A DNA stretch of 64,000 nucleotides, taken from NCBI GenBank assembly GCA_963799365.1, contig CAWCWV010000016.1, positions 62,001 to 126,000 of the forward strand, in the 5' to 3' direction. The DNA is from Marinirhabdus sp963799365. GTDB taxonomy: Bacteria > Bacteroidota > Bacteroidia > Flavobacteriales > Flavobacteriaceae. Position numbers and translations under genes: made by a program. The number at the start of each line of letters is the position of its first letter. Within the stretch, counting starts at the first letter, position 1. A model generated the notes under the pieces. The model did no database searches, was not told where the DNA came from, and was given only the letters and a program-made list of their open reading frames with translations. Shown here one piece after another: positions 17,882 to 25,761 of the stretch.

Positions 17882-18229
17882 TTATAATTTCTTTTGAAAT
17901 GCGTAATTCATCTTTTGTATTTCAATACATAATTCAATTAATGGTTGTAATTTTTCTTTGTCTATTAGTTCAAAATCCCCTATAAGGATTAGCTGTGTTT
18001 GTAGTTCGTATGCTGACCCATTTGCAATGCTTAAAAAGTATTTAAATTCTTTATTAGAATTTCTTCCTGCTCCTTCAGCTATATTTGAGGGTATTGAGAC
18101 TGAACATCTTTTAATCTGAGAACTTAGTCCAAATTTTTCATCACTTGGAAGGTTCACTGAAAGTTTATAAACCTCTTTTGCAAGTTCTATAGCTTTTCTC
18201 CAAATAATTAAATCTTCAACTTTATTCAT
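17882..18229 (-). CDS. Four-helix-bundle protein, S23/bAvd family
   Basis: Small protein of 115 aa in the S23 (23S rRNA intervening sequence)/TIGR02436 four-helix family: MNKVEDLIIWRKAIELAKEVY, SSQIKRCSVSIPSNIAEGAGR and YFLSIANGSAYELQTQL are the family hallmarks. The molecular role is unclear; relatives sit inside 23S rRNA inserts or assist retroelements, but neither is present here. It interrupts the fad operon between fadN and fadA in the same orientation, 43 bp and 37 bp from them, and is bracketed by a perfect 15-bp inverted repeat. I infer that it arrived as a small cassette. Function within the operon is not expected. Confidence 0.9.
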   Translation of the reverse strand: MNKVEDLIIWRKAIELAKEVYKLSVNLPSDEKFGLSSQIKRCSVSIPSNIAEGAGRNSNKEFKYFLSIANGSAYELQTQLILIGDFELIDKEKLQPLIELCIEIQKMNYAFQKKL

Positions 18230-18237
18230 ATCGATTC

Positions 18238-18252
18238 AAAACTCAATACTAA
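18238..18252. repeat. Right 15-bp inverted repeat of S23 cassette
   Basis: AAAACTCAATACTAA, the exact inverse complement of 17849-17863, just upstream of the S23 start and followed by TTACTCACTACT, a word found inverted at 16537-16548. Confidence 0.85.
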
Positions 18253-18272
18253 TTACTCACTACTTAGAAACA

Positions 18273-20681
18273 TCAGTTTCTCAAAGGTTTCCCCTTCTGT
18301 ATCATATGCTGCAATCTTTCCAAAGTTTTGCGTTCTCCCGTCAAACTCAAGAAGGCTTCTCTCTCCAAGTCCAGTAAATATTGCTCGCTTACCAGTGTTG
18401 GCTCACTTAAATCGCCACCCGCCATAACATAAGCTAATTTGTCGGCTATTTTCTGGTCGTGCTCACTAATATATTTGCTCGCTTCCATACTGTCTGTCCC
18501 TACGTAAAACATCCCTAAGGCTTGTTTACCCAATACTTTTATATCGGTTCGCATGGGAGGTTTTGTGTAGCCTACGTCTGCCATTTGTCTAGCTATAGCT
18601 TTTGCAGTTGCTAGTTGTCTGGATGTATTTACTACTACAATATCTTTACCATGTTTCAGAATATCAAGATCATAGGCTTCGTGGGCTGAGGTAGATACTT
18701 TTGCCATGGCTACGGTTAAGAAGTGCTGGCGTAATCTATTCAGCTCTACATCGTCTTTTTTGAAGGAATCACTAGCTCTTAGTGCCATCTCTTTAGATCC
18801 TCCACCGCCAGGAATAACCCCAACGCCAAATTCTACCAAACCTATATAACTTTCGGCTGCAGCTACTACACGATCTGCGTGTAAAGTCAGTTCACAACCA
18901 CCACCCAAGGTCATTCCGTGGGGTGCCATTACTGTTGGGATAGAAGAGTAACGCAAACGCATTACCGTATCCTGAAAATATTTTATAGCAGCATTCAGTT
19001 CTTCATATTCCTGTTCTGCTGCCATCATAAAGATCATGCCGATATTGGCGCCTACTGAAAAGTTTTGTCCCTGATTTCCAATCACCAATCCGTCGTAGCT
19101 TTTTTCGGCCAGATCGATGGCTTTATTAATGCCAGCAAGTACATCTCCGCCTATGCTGTTCATCTTACTGCGGAATTCTACGTTTAAAATCCCGTCGCCC
19201 AAGTCTTGTACTGAAACGCCGCTATTACTGAAAATTTCTTTGTTCTCACGAATGTTATCCAAAATAATAAAGGCATCCTGTCCAGGTACTTTTACGTGTG
19301 CTTTCTTTAGAATGTCATAGAAATATGTATTTCCTTCTTTTACAGTATAGAAAGAATTTACACCCGCATCCAGCATTTCCTGAATCCAACCATCTACTTC
19401 TTTTCCTGCTTCTTTAATAAGCTCCAATCCTTTTTCAACACCTACAGCGTCCCAAATTTCAAAGGGACCGTGTTGCCATCCAAAGCCTGCCTTCATCGCA
19501 TCATCAATTTTGTAGAGCTCGTCTGTGATCTCTGGGATACGGTGAGACACATAGGCGAACATAGCGCCAAAGTTTCTTCGGTAGAATTCGCCTGCTTGGT
19601 CTTTTCCTTTAATAAGAATAGGAAAACGGTCTGCTACATTGTCAACAGATTTTGTCAATTCTAGTGTAGCAAATTTTGCTTTTTTAGCCGAACGGTATTC
19701 TAATGAATCTAAGTCCAGCCCTAAAATTTCAGAAGAACCATCGTCATTTTTTACTTTTTTGTAAAATCCTTGTCCGCTCTTGCTACCCAACCATTTATTA
19801 TCCATCATGGTCTGGATGAAGGCTGGAAGTTTAAACATTTCGTGCTCTTCGTCGTTCGGAACATTATCGTAAATTCCATTGGCAACATGTACCAAAGTGT
19901 CTAATCCAACAACATCTACCGTACGGAAGGTAGCCGATTTAGGTCGCCCAATCACCGGGCCAGTTAACTTATCAACCTCTTCAACGGTAAGTCCCATATC
20001 TTTTACCAGATGGAACATCGCTTGAATGCCATAGATTCCAATTCGATTACCGATAAAGGCTGGAGTGTCCTTTGCGATCACGGTGGTTTTTCCAAGGAAT
20101 TTTTCACCGTAGCCATTTAAGAATTCTAGAATTTCAGGATCGGTTTTCGGTCCCGGGATGATTTCAAATAATTTTAAGTAACGTGGGGGATTAAAAAAGT
20201 GTGTTCCGCAGAAATGCTTCTGGAAATCTTCACTTCGCCCTTCGCTCATAAATTTAATTGGAATACCTGATGTGTTGGAAGTAATTAAAGTTCCAGGCGT
20301 TCTATGCTTTTCAATATTTTCAAATACTTGTTTCTTAATATCGAGTCTTTCCACCACTACTTCAATAATCCAATCTACATCTTTTACCTTGGCGATATCG
20401 TCCTCCATGTTTCCAGTGGTAATACGTCTGGCAAAATCTTCGTGATAGAGTGGTGCTGGTTTCGACTTGATGGATGTAGCTAAAGCCTCCTCCACCAAAC
20501 GATTGCGAAAGGCCTCATCGTCCATGGTGATTCCTTTTGCTTTCTCTTTTTCATTGAGCTCACGTGGCACGATATCCAATAAAAGGACTTCCACACCAAT
20601 GTTGGCAAAATGACATGCAATCCCGCTTCCCATAATTCCGGAACCGATGACGGCTACTTTATTTATTCTTCTCTTTGACAT
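18273..20681 (-). CDS. fadN: 3-hydroxyacyl-CoA dehydrogenase / enoyl-CoA hydratase, FadN-type
   Basis: Bifunctional beta-oxidation enzyme, 802 aa, catalysing hydration of enoyl-CoA and oxidation of the 3-hydroxy product. Domain order is dehydrogenase first: Rossmann AVIGSGIMGSGIACHFA (about 9-25), THFFNPPRYLKLFE with the catalytic His (about 160), dehydrogenase C-terminal domains to about 430, then crotonase (about 490-720) with FSVGANIGMI, GMTLGGGCELTLHADR and SYIGLVEFGVGVIPGGGG holding the catalytic Glu residues. This order matches Bacillus FadN and is opposite to E. coli FadB. First enzyme gene after the MarR regulator (51 bp), so probably controlled by it. Confidence 0.94.
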   Translation of the reverse strand: MSKRRINKVAVIGSGIMGSGIACHFANIGVEVLLLDIVPRELNEKEKAKGITMDDEAFRNRLVEEALATSIKSKPAPLYHEDFARRITTGNMEDDIAKVKDVDWIIEVVVERLDIKKQVFENIEKHRTPGTLITSNTSGIPIKFMSEGRSEDFQKHFCGTHFFNPPRYLKLFEIIPGPKTDPEILEFLNGYGEKFLGKTTVIAKDTPAFIGNRIGIYGIQAMFHLVKDMGLTVEEVDKLTGPVIGRPKSATFRTVDVVGLDTLVHVANGIYDNVPNDEEHEMFKLPAFIQTMMDNKWLGSKSGQGFYKKVKNDDGSSEILGLDLDSLEYRSAKKAKFATLELTKSVDNVADRFPILIKGKDQAGEFYRRNFGAMFAYVSHRIPEITDELYKIDDAMKAGFGWQHGPFEIWDAVGVEKGLELIKEAGKEVDGWIQEMLDAGVNSFYTVKEGNTYFYDILKKAHVKVPGQDAFIILDNIRENKEIFSNSGVSVQDLGDGILNVEFRSKMNSIGGDVLAGINKAIDLAEKSYDGLVIGNQGQNFSVGANIGMIFMMAAEQEYEELNAAIKYFQDTVMRLRYSSIPTVMAPHGMTLGGGCELTLHADRVVAAAESYIGLVEFGVGVIPGGGGSKEMALRASDSFKKDDVELNRLRQHFLTVAMAKVSTSAHEAYDLDILKHGKDIVVVNTSRQLATAKAIARQMADVGYTKPPMRTDIKVLGKQALGMFYVGTDSMEASKYISEHDQKIADKLAYVMAGGDLSEPTLVSEQYLLDLEREAFLSLTGERKTLERLQHMIQKGKPLRN

Positions 20682-20689
20682 GTTTTTTC

Positions 20690-20722
20690 AAGTTTTGAGT
20701 TAAGAGTTTTGAGTTATGAGTT
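20690..20722. repeat. TTTTGAGTTAAGAG repeat words
   Basis: Three direct imperfect units of TTTTGAGTTA(A/T)GAG between fadN and marR. They belong to the same low-complexity family as the words at 16530-16650 and 17849-17880. Confidence 0.6.
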
Positions 20723-20732
20723 GCTACACTTA

Positions 20733-21188
20733 TTACTCTGCACGCTGAACTTGTTTTGTATAAATTCTCTTATTATTGATGAGCTCTGTAATGGTATGAG
20801 CCACCTTATTAAATATTTTTAATTCTTCTTCTGAAATATTTTCTTTAACCGCCTCATCAAACTGAAGTACCACTCCTTTTGAAAAAGTTCTCATTTCCTT
20901 ACCAAAAGGCGTTAAGTGAATAAGTACACCACGGCCGTCTTCTGGATTGGGCTTGCGCTCTATGAGGCCTTTATTTTCCATCGCTTTTAAGGTGCGGGAA
21001 AGCGAAGTAGCCTCCATTCCCATTTTTGGTCCCAGCGCAGTAGAAGGGGTGCCCTCTTCGGGGTCTATGCTAATAAGCGCAAAACCCGTTGCCATGGTAC
21101 TTTCTTTACGGCCAGCCTCTTCGTTGTACATTTTTTGTACAGCCATCCAGGTACTCCTTAATATATAATCTATGGTTTTTTCTTTCAT
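20733..21188 (-). CDS. MarR family transcriptional regulator
   Basis: Winged-helix dimeric regulator of 151 aa. The DNA-binding domain shows TALGPKMGMEATSLSRTLKAMENKGLIERKPNPEDGRGVLIHLT, split here as the recognition helix (SLSRTLKAMENKGLI) and the wing with the conserved DGR. It precedes the fad genes on the same strand, and a role as an acyl-CoA-responsive repressor of beta-oxidation, by analogy with other fad-linked MarR or TetR proteins, is inference. A pair of inverted 15-bp repeats lies directly upstream (21191-21284). Confidence 0.92.
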   Translation of the reverse strand: MKEKTIDYILRSTWMAVQKMYNEEAGRKESTMATGFALISIDPEEGTPSTALGPKMGMEATSLSRTLKAMENKGLIERKPNPEDGRGVLIHLTPFGKEMRTFSKGVVLQFDEAVKENISEEELKIFNKVAHTITELINNKRIYTKQVQRAE

Positions 21189-21190
21189 AC

Positions 21191-21284
21191 TTCGACTCCG
21201 CTCAGTATGTGCGGAGAGATTTTTGACTACGCATTGAAAAGCAAAATTAAATTTTGCCTACCCTGAAGGCTGAGCGGAGTCGAA
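21191..21284. repeat. Inverted pair of the dispersed 15-mer TTCGACTCCGCTCAG
   Basis: TTCGACTCCGCTCAG at 21191-21205 and its exact inverse complement at 21270-21284. The left copy is itself flanked by CATAC/GTATG, which gives a local hairpin. The same 15-mer occurs inside purL at 39614-39628. The pair could form a large stem-loop upstream of marR. Confidence 0.85.
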
Positions 21285-21535
21285 TTCAAATATACAAAAA
21301 TTTACTATGCGTGCATAATAAATTTGTTTAAATTTTTGTGAGTAGAGGGGTTGTGTTGAATTTAGTATGCTCTAATATAATCATTTGGCAGTACTGACTA
21401 AATTTTTTGCTGAAATTGATGCATTTTATGACAGGGTAAAGTGTTTTTAGTGTTCGAAAATTCCTACTCAATTAATTATCATATCTTTAGAAGAACTAAC
21501 TAACCCGTTTCTCACCTTCGTGGGCAACTAATTAT
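21285..21535. other. Spacer upstream of the DUF6090 locus
   Basis: No gene, clear promoter or terminator seen in this AT-rich stretch. Confidence 0.4.
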
Positions 21536-21718
21536 ATGATTAAATTCTTCCGTAGTATTCGGCAGCGTCTTGTTGTTGAAAATAAATTTAATAAATATCT
21601 TCTCTATGCCATTGGTGAAATAATCCTTGTGGTTATTGGGATATTGATTGCTGAAAACCTTGCCCCAACCCTAAAGGGTGGGTTTTCTAAAGTAGAACTA
21701 TGGAAGAAAATAAGTTAG
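21536..21718 (+). pseudogene. DUF6090 gene truncated by a DUF559 element
   Basis: The first 39 residues (MIKFFRSIRQ ... GEIILVVIGILIA) match the N-terminus of the intact DUF6090 gene at 22135: basic start, then one membrane helix. After GILIA the family sequence (LQINNWN) is replaced by ENLAPTLKGG, encoded by the 18-bp repeat of the DUF559 element that begins at 21662, and the frame stops at 21718. The rest of the gene (about 200 codons) is not found downstream of the element. So this is a 5' remnant made by insertion followed by deletion, or by recombination between DUF6090 copies. Confidence 0.82.
21662..21679. repeat. Left 18-bp inverted repeat of the DUF559 element
   Basis: GCCCCAACCCTAAAGGGT, exact inverse complement of 22083-22100. 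Its core CCCTAAAGGG is nearly palindromic by itself. Confidence 0.9.
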
Positions 21719-22091
21719 AAATATTAATAATGCATGATGGAGCTACTCCATCTGTTTTTAGAAACGCCGCCAAATTGCGAGAGAAAATGACAGAACCTGA
21801 AATCAAACTTTGAGAATATCTAAAAACAAAACCTTATGGTTCTAAATTTAGAAGGCAGCATCCTATAGCTGGATATATATTGGATTTCTATTGCCATAAA
21901 CTTAAATTTTCAATAGAAATCGATGGAGAATATTATCTTGAAAAAGAACAGCTAGATAGAGACAAGGAAAGAACTGAATATTTGAATCGAATAGGTGTAA
22001 ATGAAATAAGATACACAAACCATAAGTTCTAAACGAATTTGAAAACGTATTGATTATTATAAATTCCAAGCTGAGCGCTGGTACCCTTTAG
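21700..22091 (+). pseudogene. DUF559 (restriction-endonuclease-like) gene, broken
   Basis: Starts with MEENKLEILIMHDGATPSVF and runs through NAAKLREKMTEPEIKL, FRRQHPIAGYILDFYCHKLKF, and IDGEYYLEK, the DUF559/very-short-patch-repair-like nuclease fold with the acidic residues in place. It carries two lesions: TGA at the codon after EIKL (expected Trp) near 21811, and a one-base loss near 22027 that shifts IRYTNHK into a stop; the other frame continues with LNEFENVLIII to the TAG at 22089-22091. It is framed by an 18-bp perfect inverted repeat. It is a dead copy of a small mobile cassette. Confidence 0.85.
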
Positions 22092-22100
22092 GGTTGGGGC
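22083..22100. repeat. Right 18-bp inverted repeat of the DUF559 element
   Basis: ACCCTTTAGGGTTGGGGC, exact inverse complement of 21662-21679. It overlaps the end of the shifted DUF559 frame. Confidence 0.9.
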
Positions 22101-22134
22101 GAGCGTGGGTAATGGAAACCAAAATCTTTAATAA

Positions 22135-22902
22135 ATGATTAAATTCTTTAGAAAAATCCGACAAAACCTCCTTATGGAAAATAAATTCAGAAAATACCTA
22201 TTGTATGCCATTGGTGAAATTACACTTGTAATGATTGGGATTTTACTTGCGCTTCAAATTAATAACTGGAATACAACTCAAAAAGACATCGCCACAGAAC
22301 AGCAAATTTTACTAAGTCTGCAAGAAGAATTTAAACAAAACATCGAGGAACTTACATTTGACCATCGAATAAACTTGAGATGCATTAATGCAGTAATAAA
22401 ACTTTTAAATTTTGATGAAAATACAGATTTTAAGACCAGAACAGTTGATAGTTTATTGGGACAAACCTTCAATTTTGCCACTTTTGATGCTCGATTAGGG
22501 GTTGTGAATGACCTTAGTTCCTCTGGAAATCTTGAGTTAATAAGAGATCCAAAATTACGATATGCCTTGAATCAGTGGACAGGCGAATTAGAGGATTACA
22601 AAGAGGATGTTATTATTAGAAGAGACTATTGGGTTAAAAATACTTCTTCTCAAGTGAATACCTTGTTGCCCGCAAGAAATTTTGATGCTGCTATGGATAG
22701 GGAAGATTATGTACGAGACATAGTTATAGCACCTCAACAATTGCCAAAATCAAATTATGTTGAATTTTTGACAAGCCTTGAAATCGATGGGTTTTTGTTC
22801 GATTATTATATGAATCAATCCTTTGTGACTATAAATGAAGAATCGATCATGGAATTTTTACAAAACACCTTAACATTAATTGAAAGTAATATTAACCAAT
22901 AA
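22135..22902 (+). CDS. DUF6090 family membrane protein
   Basis: Intact 255-aa member of a Bacteroidota-specific family of unknown function. Basic N-terminus MIKFFRKIRQNLLMENKFRKY, one membrane helix (about 22-43, LLYAIGEITLVMIGILLAL), LQINNWN directly after it, then a helical extracytoplasmic part of about 200 residues with coiled-coil character. Members usually occur in several tandem copies, as here: the truncated copy at 21536 and a remnant at 24468. It precedes the YfcC transporter gene by 31 bp and is probably co-transcribed. Confidence 0.86.
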   Translation: MIKFFRKIRQNLLMENKFRKYLLYAIGEITLVMIGILLALQINNWNTTQKDIATEQQILLSLQEEFKQNIEELTFDHRINLRCINAVIKLLNFDENTDFKTRTVDSLLGQTFNFATFDARLGVVNDLSSSGNLELIRDPKLRYALNQWTGELEDYKEDVIIRRDYWVKNTSSQVNTLLPARNFDAAMDREDYVRDIVIAPQQLPKSNYVEFLTSLEIDGFLFDYYMNQSFVTINEESIMEFLQNTLTLIESNINQ

Positions 22903-22933
22903 TCAAATTCTTTAAAAAAGAAGCGACAACCTC

Positions 22934-24457
22934 ATGAAACAGAACGAAACAAAAAAGTCAAAAAAGAAAACCATCTCCTTTCCTTCGGCGCAGGCTATTC
23001 TTTTAATAATAGCTGCTTTAGTAGCAGTACTAACATGGATAGTTCCCGCGGGTCAATATGCGTCTTTAACCTATGACAAGTCCGAAAATGTTTTTATAAA
23101 AACGGCAAATGAGAAGGTGGAAAAACTGCCAGCAACCTTACAAACGCTAGAAATACTCAATATTAAAATACCACTAGAGAGCTTTACCTCTGGTGCCATT
23201 TACAAACCCATAAGTATTCCAGATACGTATCAGGATTTAGAAGCCAGGCCTCAGGGAATTTTTGAATTTGTACAAGCACCTATTAAAGGAATTATTGAAA
23301 CTGCCGACATTATTTTCTTAGTCCTTATTATAGGCGGTGTGGTGGGTATTGTTGAAAAATCTGGTGCTTTTAGTGCAGGTATCCAGTGGTTATCAGAGTT
23401 TTTGAAAGGGCGGGAGTACATTTTAATAATTAGTACGACAAGCCTTATCGCTTTAGGCGGAACTACCTTTGGCTTTGGGGAAGAAACCATTGCTTTTTTA
23501 CCCATTCTCATTCCAGTTTTTCTGGCGGCAAAGTATGATGCTTTAGTTGCCATAGCGTGTGTTTTTCTGGGCTCTCAAGTAGGGGTTATGGCTTCTACCA
23601 CAAACCCTTTTTCTACTATAATTGCCTCGGATGCAGCAGGGATTGTTTGGACAACAGGGCTGTATGGACGTATTGCTATGCTTGTTATTTGTATAGCAAT
23701 AACCATTATTTTCATTTTGCGTTATGCAAAAAAGGGAAAAGCAGATCCAAGTAAATCCATCATTTTTGATCAGAAAGCCCAGATTGAAAAGCTATTCAGC
23801 GTGCATTCCGACGTTAAGGTTCCTCCGCTTACAGGGAGGCTCAAGTTAATTTTATTTGTTTTTATACTTTGTTTTGTGGTGATGGTTTGGGGTGTTATCG
23901 CTTTTGATTGGTGGTTTGTAGAAATGACTTCGGTGTTCTTTTTTGGAGCCATTGTTATAGGGTTTATCGCAAAAATGAAGGAACTCCCCTTTATAAATGC
24001 CTTTATGAAAGGAGCAGGGGCGTTGCTGGGTGTTGCTTTTATCATCGGGCTTGCCCGGGGAATATCGATACTTATGAGTGACGGTTTAATAAGCGATACC
24101 ATTCTTTTTCAGGCGGGCAGTTTTACAGATGGAATGCAAAAAGGAGTTTTTATAAATGCCTTATTTGTGGTCTATAATGTGATTTCATTTTTTGTGTCGT
24201 CTACTTCTGGTACAGCTGTACTTACAGTTCCTATCATAGCTCCGCTGGCAGATACGGTGGGTGTGGGGAGAGAAGTAATTGTAAACGCCTATCAATTTGG
24301 TCACGGCCTGTTTAATTTAATTAACCCCACAGGGCTCATACTTGCTTTCCTAGGTGTTGCACAAATAGGATATGGCCGCTTTTTAAAATTTATCTGGCCT
24401 TTATTAGCTATACTCGCTCTAGTAATCATAGTCTTTTTAACCCTATCCGTGTATTAA
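22934..24457 (+). CDS. yfcC: YfcC family transporter
   Basis: Inner-membrane permease of 507 aa in the YfcC/DcuC-like (C4-dicarboxylate anaerobic carrier, IT superfamily) group, with about 12 hydrophobic helices. Family features include the opening FPSAQAILLIIAALVAVLTW(I)VPAGQY, the loop GTTFGFGEETIAFLPILIPV, and near the C-terminus FVSSTSGTAVLTVPIIAPLAD and GLFNLINPTG. Substrate is not known; peptides, amino acids or dicarboxylates are possible. It lies between an intact and a decayed DUF6090 sequence. Confidence 0.85.
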   Translation: MKQNETKKSKKKTISFPSAQAILLIIAALVAVLTWIVPAGQYASLTYDKSENVFIKTANEKVEKLPATLQTLEILNIKIPLESFTSGAIYKPISIPDTYQDLEARPQGIFEFVQAPIKGIIETADIIFLVLIIGGVVGIVEKSGAFSAGIQWLSEFLKGREYILIISTTSLIALGGTTFGFGEETIAFLPILIPVFLAAKYDALVAIACVFLGSQVGVMASTTNPFSTIIASDAAGIVWTTGLYGRIAMLVICIAITIIFILRYAKKGKADPSKSIIFDQKAQIEKLFSVHSDVKVPPLTGRLKLILFVFILCFVVMVWGVIAFDWWFVEMTSVFFFGAIVIGFIAKMKELPFINAFMKGAGALLGVAFIIGLARGISILMSDGLISDTILFQAGSFTDGMQKGVFINALFVVYNVISFFVSSTSGTAVLTVPIIAPLADTVGVGREVIVNAYQFGHGLFNLINPTGLILAFLGVAQIGYGRFLKFIWPLLAILALVIIVFLTLSVY

Positions 24458-24467
24458 GAAAAAACAT

Positions 24468-24623
24468 GTGATAAAATTCTTTCGCCATATCTGAAAACAT
24501 CTCGTTTCTGAAAACAAATTCAGTAAATATTTGCTGAATGCCGTAGGCGAAATAATCCTTGTGGTTATTGGTATTTTAATGGCACTACAAATCAATAATC
24601 AAAATGAATTAACAAAGGACTAA
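24468..24623 (+). pseudogene. DUF6090 remnant
   Basis: A 52-codon frame from GTG reads VIKFFRHI, stop (TGA), KHLVSENKFSKYLL NAVGEIILVV and IGILMALQINNQN before the TAA. This is the DUF6090 N-terminus with one internal stop and nothing beyond the membrane helix. It is the third DUF6090 sequence in 3 kb. Confidence 0.85.
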
Positions 24624-24675
24624 CAAAAACTGTACGTTATAATTTTTCAATAATTCTCAACTGAATAGCACACTA

Positions 24676-25653
24676 CTACTGGTTATTTGCCAGCACATTC
24701 CAATAGGTTTTAAAATCTTTATCAAAACGCACCGTTTTTCCAATTTGATTTATATTCTCTAACCACTTTTTCTGAGATGGGCTTAGATATTTTTCAGGAT
24801 TTTGCCGATTGCCCAATGCACTATTTATCTTAGTACGTTGCAAGAAACTTAAAGGGAGGTATTTGTAATTTGAGTGCTGTAGGTAGTAATCTTCATCTTT
24901 ACTGGAAGCGCGGTAGCTTTTGTCTATTAGTATAGGCGCCATTTTATGTTGTTTGGCAAAGCTCGTTAAGTTGTTGTCGCTAACTATTTCTGGATTGTAG
25001 GTTACTTTTACGACTTCGCGACCGTTCATAAAACCAGCTTCGGTGTTTAAGACGCCTTCGTTGCTTCCTAATTGTTTTTCGCCAGTCCAGAAACAATACA
25101 TACTGTAATAAGTTTCTTTGGCTGCTCCATATTTGTTACCTTTTAATTCTTGACCTAATAATGTGATGTATTTTGGGATTTGTTTGCCTTCTTTTTGTAG
25201 TACTTGGGTAATGGCATTGTAAACTCCAAGAGTAGAGTAGTCGCCTGCAATACGTTGGGTAAGGTTTTTGCCGTTTTTGTCCACTATGCGTACCACAGGG
25301 TTATTCCACGTAGGTTCGTTGTATTTCTGAAGGATCTGTTTGTCTTTTCCGCCTTTGTTATTGAAGATGGCAAGCGGGATAAATTCGTTTTCAATGGCTT
25401 CTACCAGCAGCGGATTGCTCATTACATTCTGTCCGTAGTTACGGCAGGTCATACAGCCAGGTACTTCCTGAAACAGTATAAAAACAGCTTTATTTTCTTT
25501 TGCTGAAAGCGCCACCGCTTGATCGTAATCACGATACCAGGCTACTTTTCCTAATTCTTCATCCTGATTATTCGGATTGGTTTTTTGCTGTGCATTTGCT
25601 GAAGTAAAAGGAAGCGCCAGCATCGTAAGGAGAATATATTGCATCTTTTTCAT
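24676..25653 (-). CDS. Exported VPGUxxT-type thioredoxin-like protein (Cys form)
   Basis: Exported redox protein of 325 aa. Signal peptide about 1-21 (ANAQ end). A DsbD-gamma-like thioredoxin domain follows, with EVPGCMTCRNYG as active site: this matches the VPGUxxT family, in which the first Cys may be selenocysteine, but here both are Cys. A second part (about 190-240: CFWTGEKQLGSNEGV, NTEAGFMNGREVVKVTY) resembles the methionine sulfoxide reductase MsrA fold in outline, though I cannot confirm activity. Probably periplasmic. It is upstream of nothing on its strand; no partner gene is evident. Confidence 0.75.
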   Translation of the reverse strand: MKKMQYILLTMLALPFTSANAQQKTNPNNQDEELGKVAWYRDYDQAVALSAKENKAVFILFQEVPGCMTCRNYGQNVMSNPLLVEAIENEFIPLAIFNNKGGKDKQILQKYNEPTWNNPVVRIVDKNGKNLTQRIAGDYSTLGVYNAITQVLQKEGKQIPKYITLLGQELKGNKYGAAKETYYSMYCFWTGEKQLGSNEGVLNTEAGFMNGREVVKVTYNPEIVSDNNLTSFAKQHKMAPILIDKSYRASSKDEDYYLQHSNYKYLPLSFLQRTKINSALGNRQNPEKYLSPSQKKWLENINQIGKTVRFDKDFKTYWNVLANNQ

Positions 25654-25713
25654 AGCAACTAATTTTTCAACGTAGTCGGGAGACCTACTTACATCTTACA
25701 TAGCTGTAAAAAA

Positions 25714-25737
25714 AAGGAGCCCTTACTAGAGCTCCTT
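25714..25737 (-). terminator. Terminator of the acyl-CoA ligase gene
   Basis: AAGGAGC at 25714-25720 pairs with GCTCCTT at 25731-25737. Read on the minus strand it ends in a run of T (plus-strand A8 at 25707-25715). Confidence 0.8.
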
Positions 25738-25761
25738 ATACTTTATCAGTTAGCGGCATTA

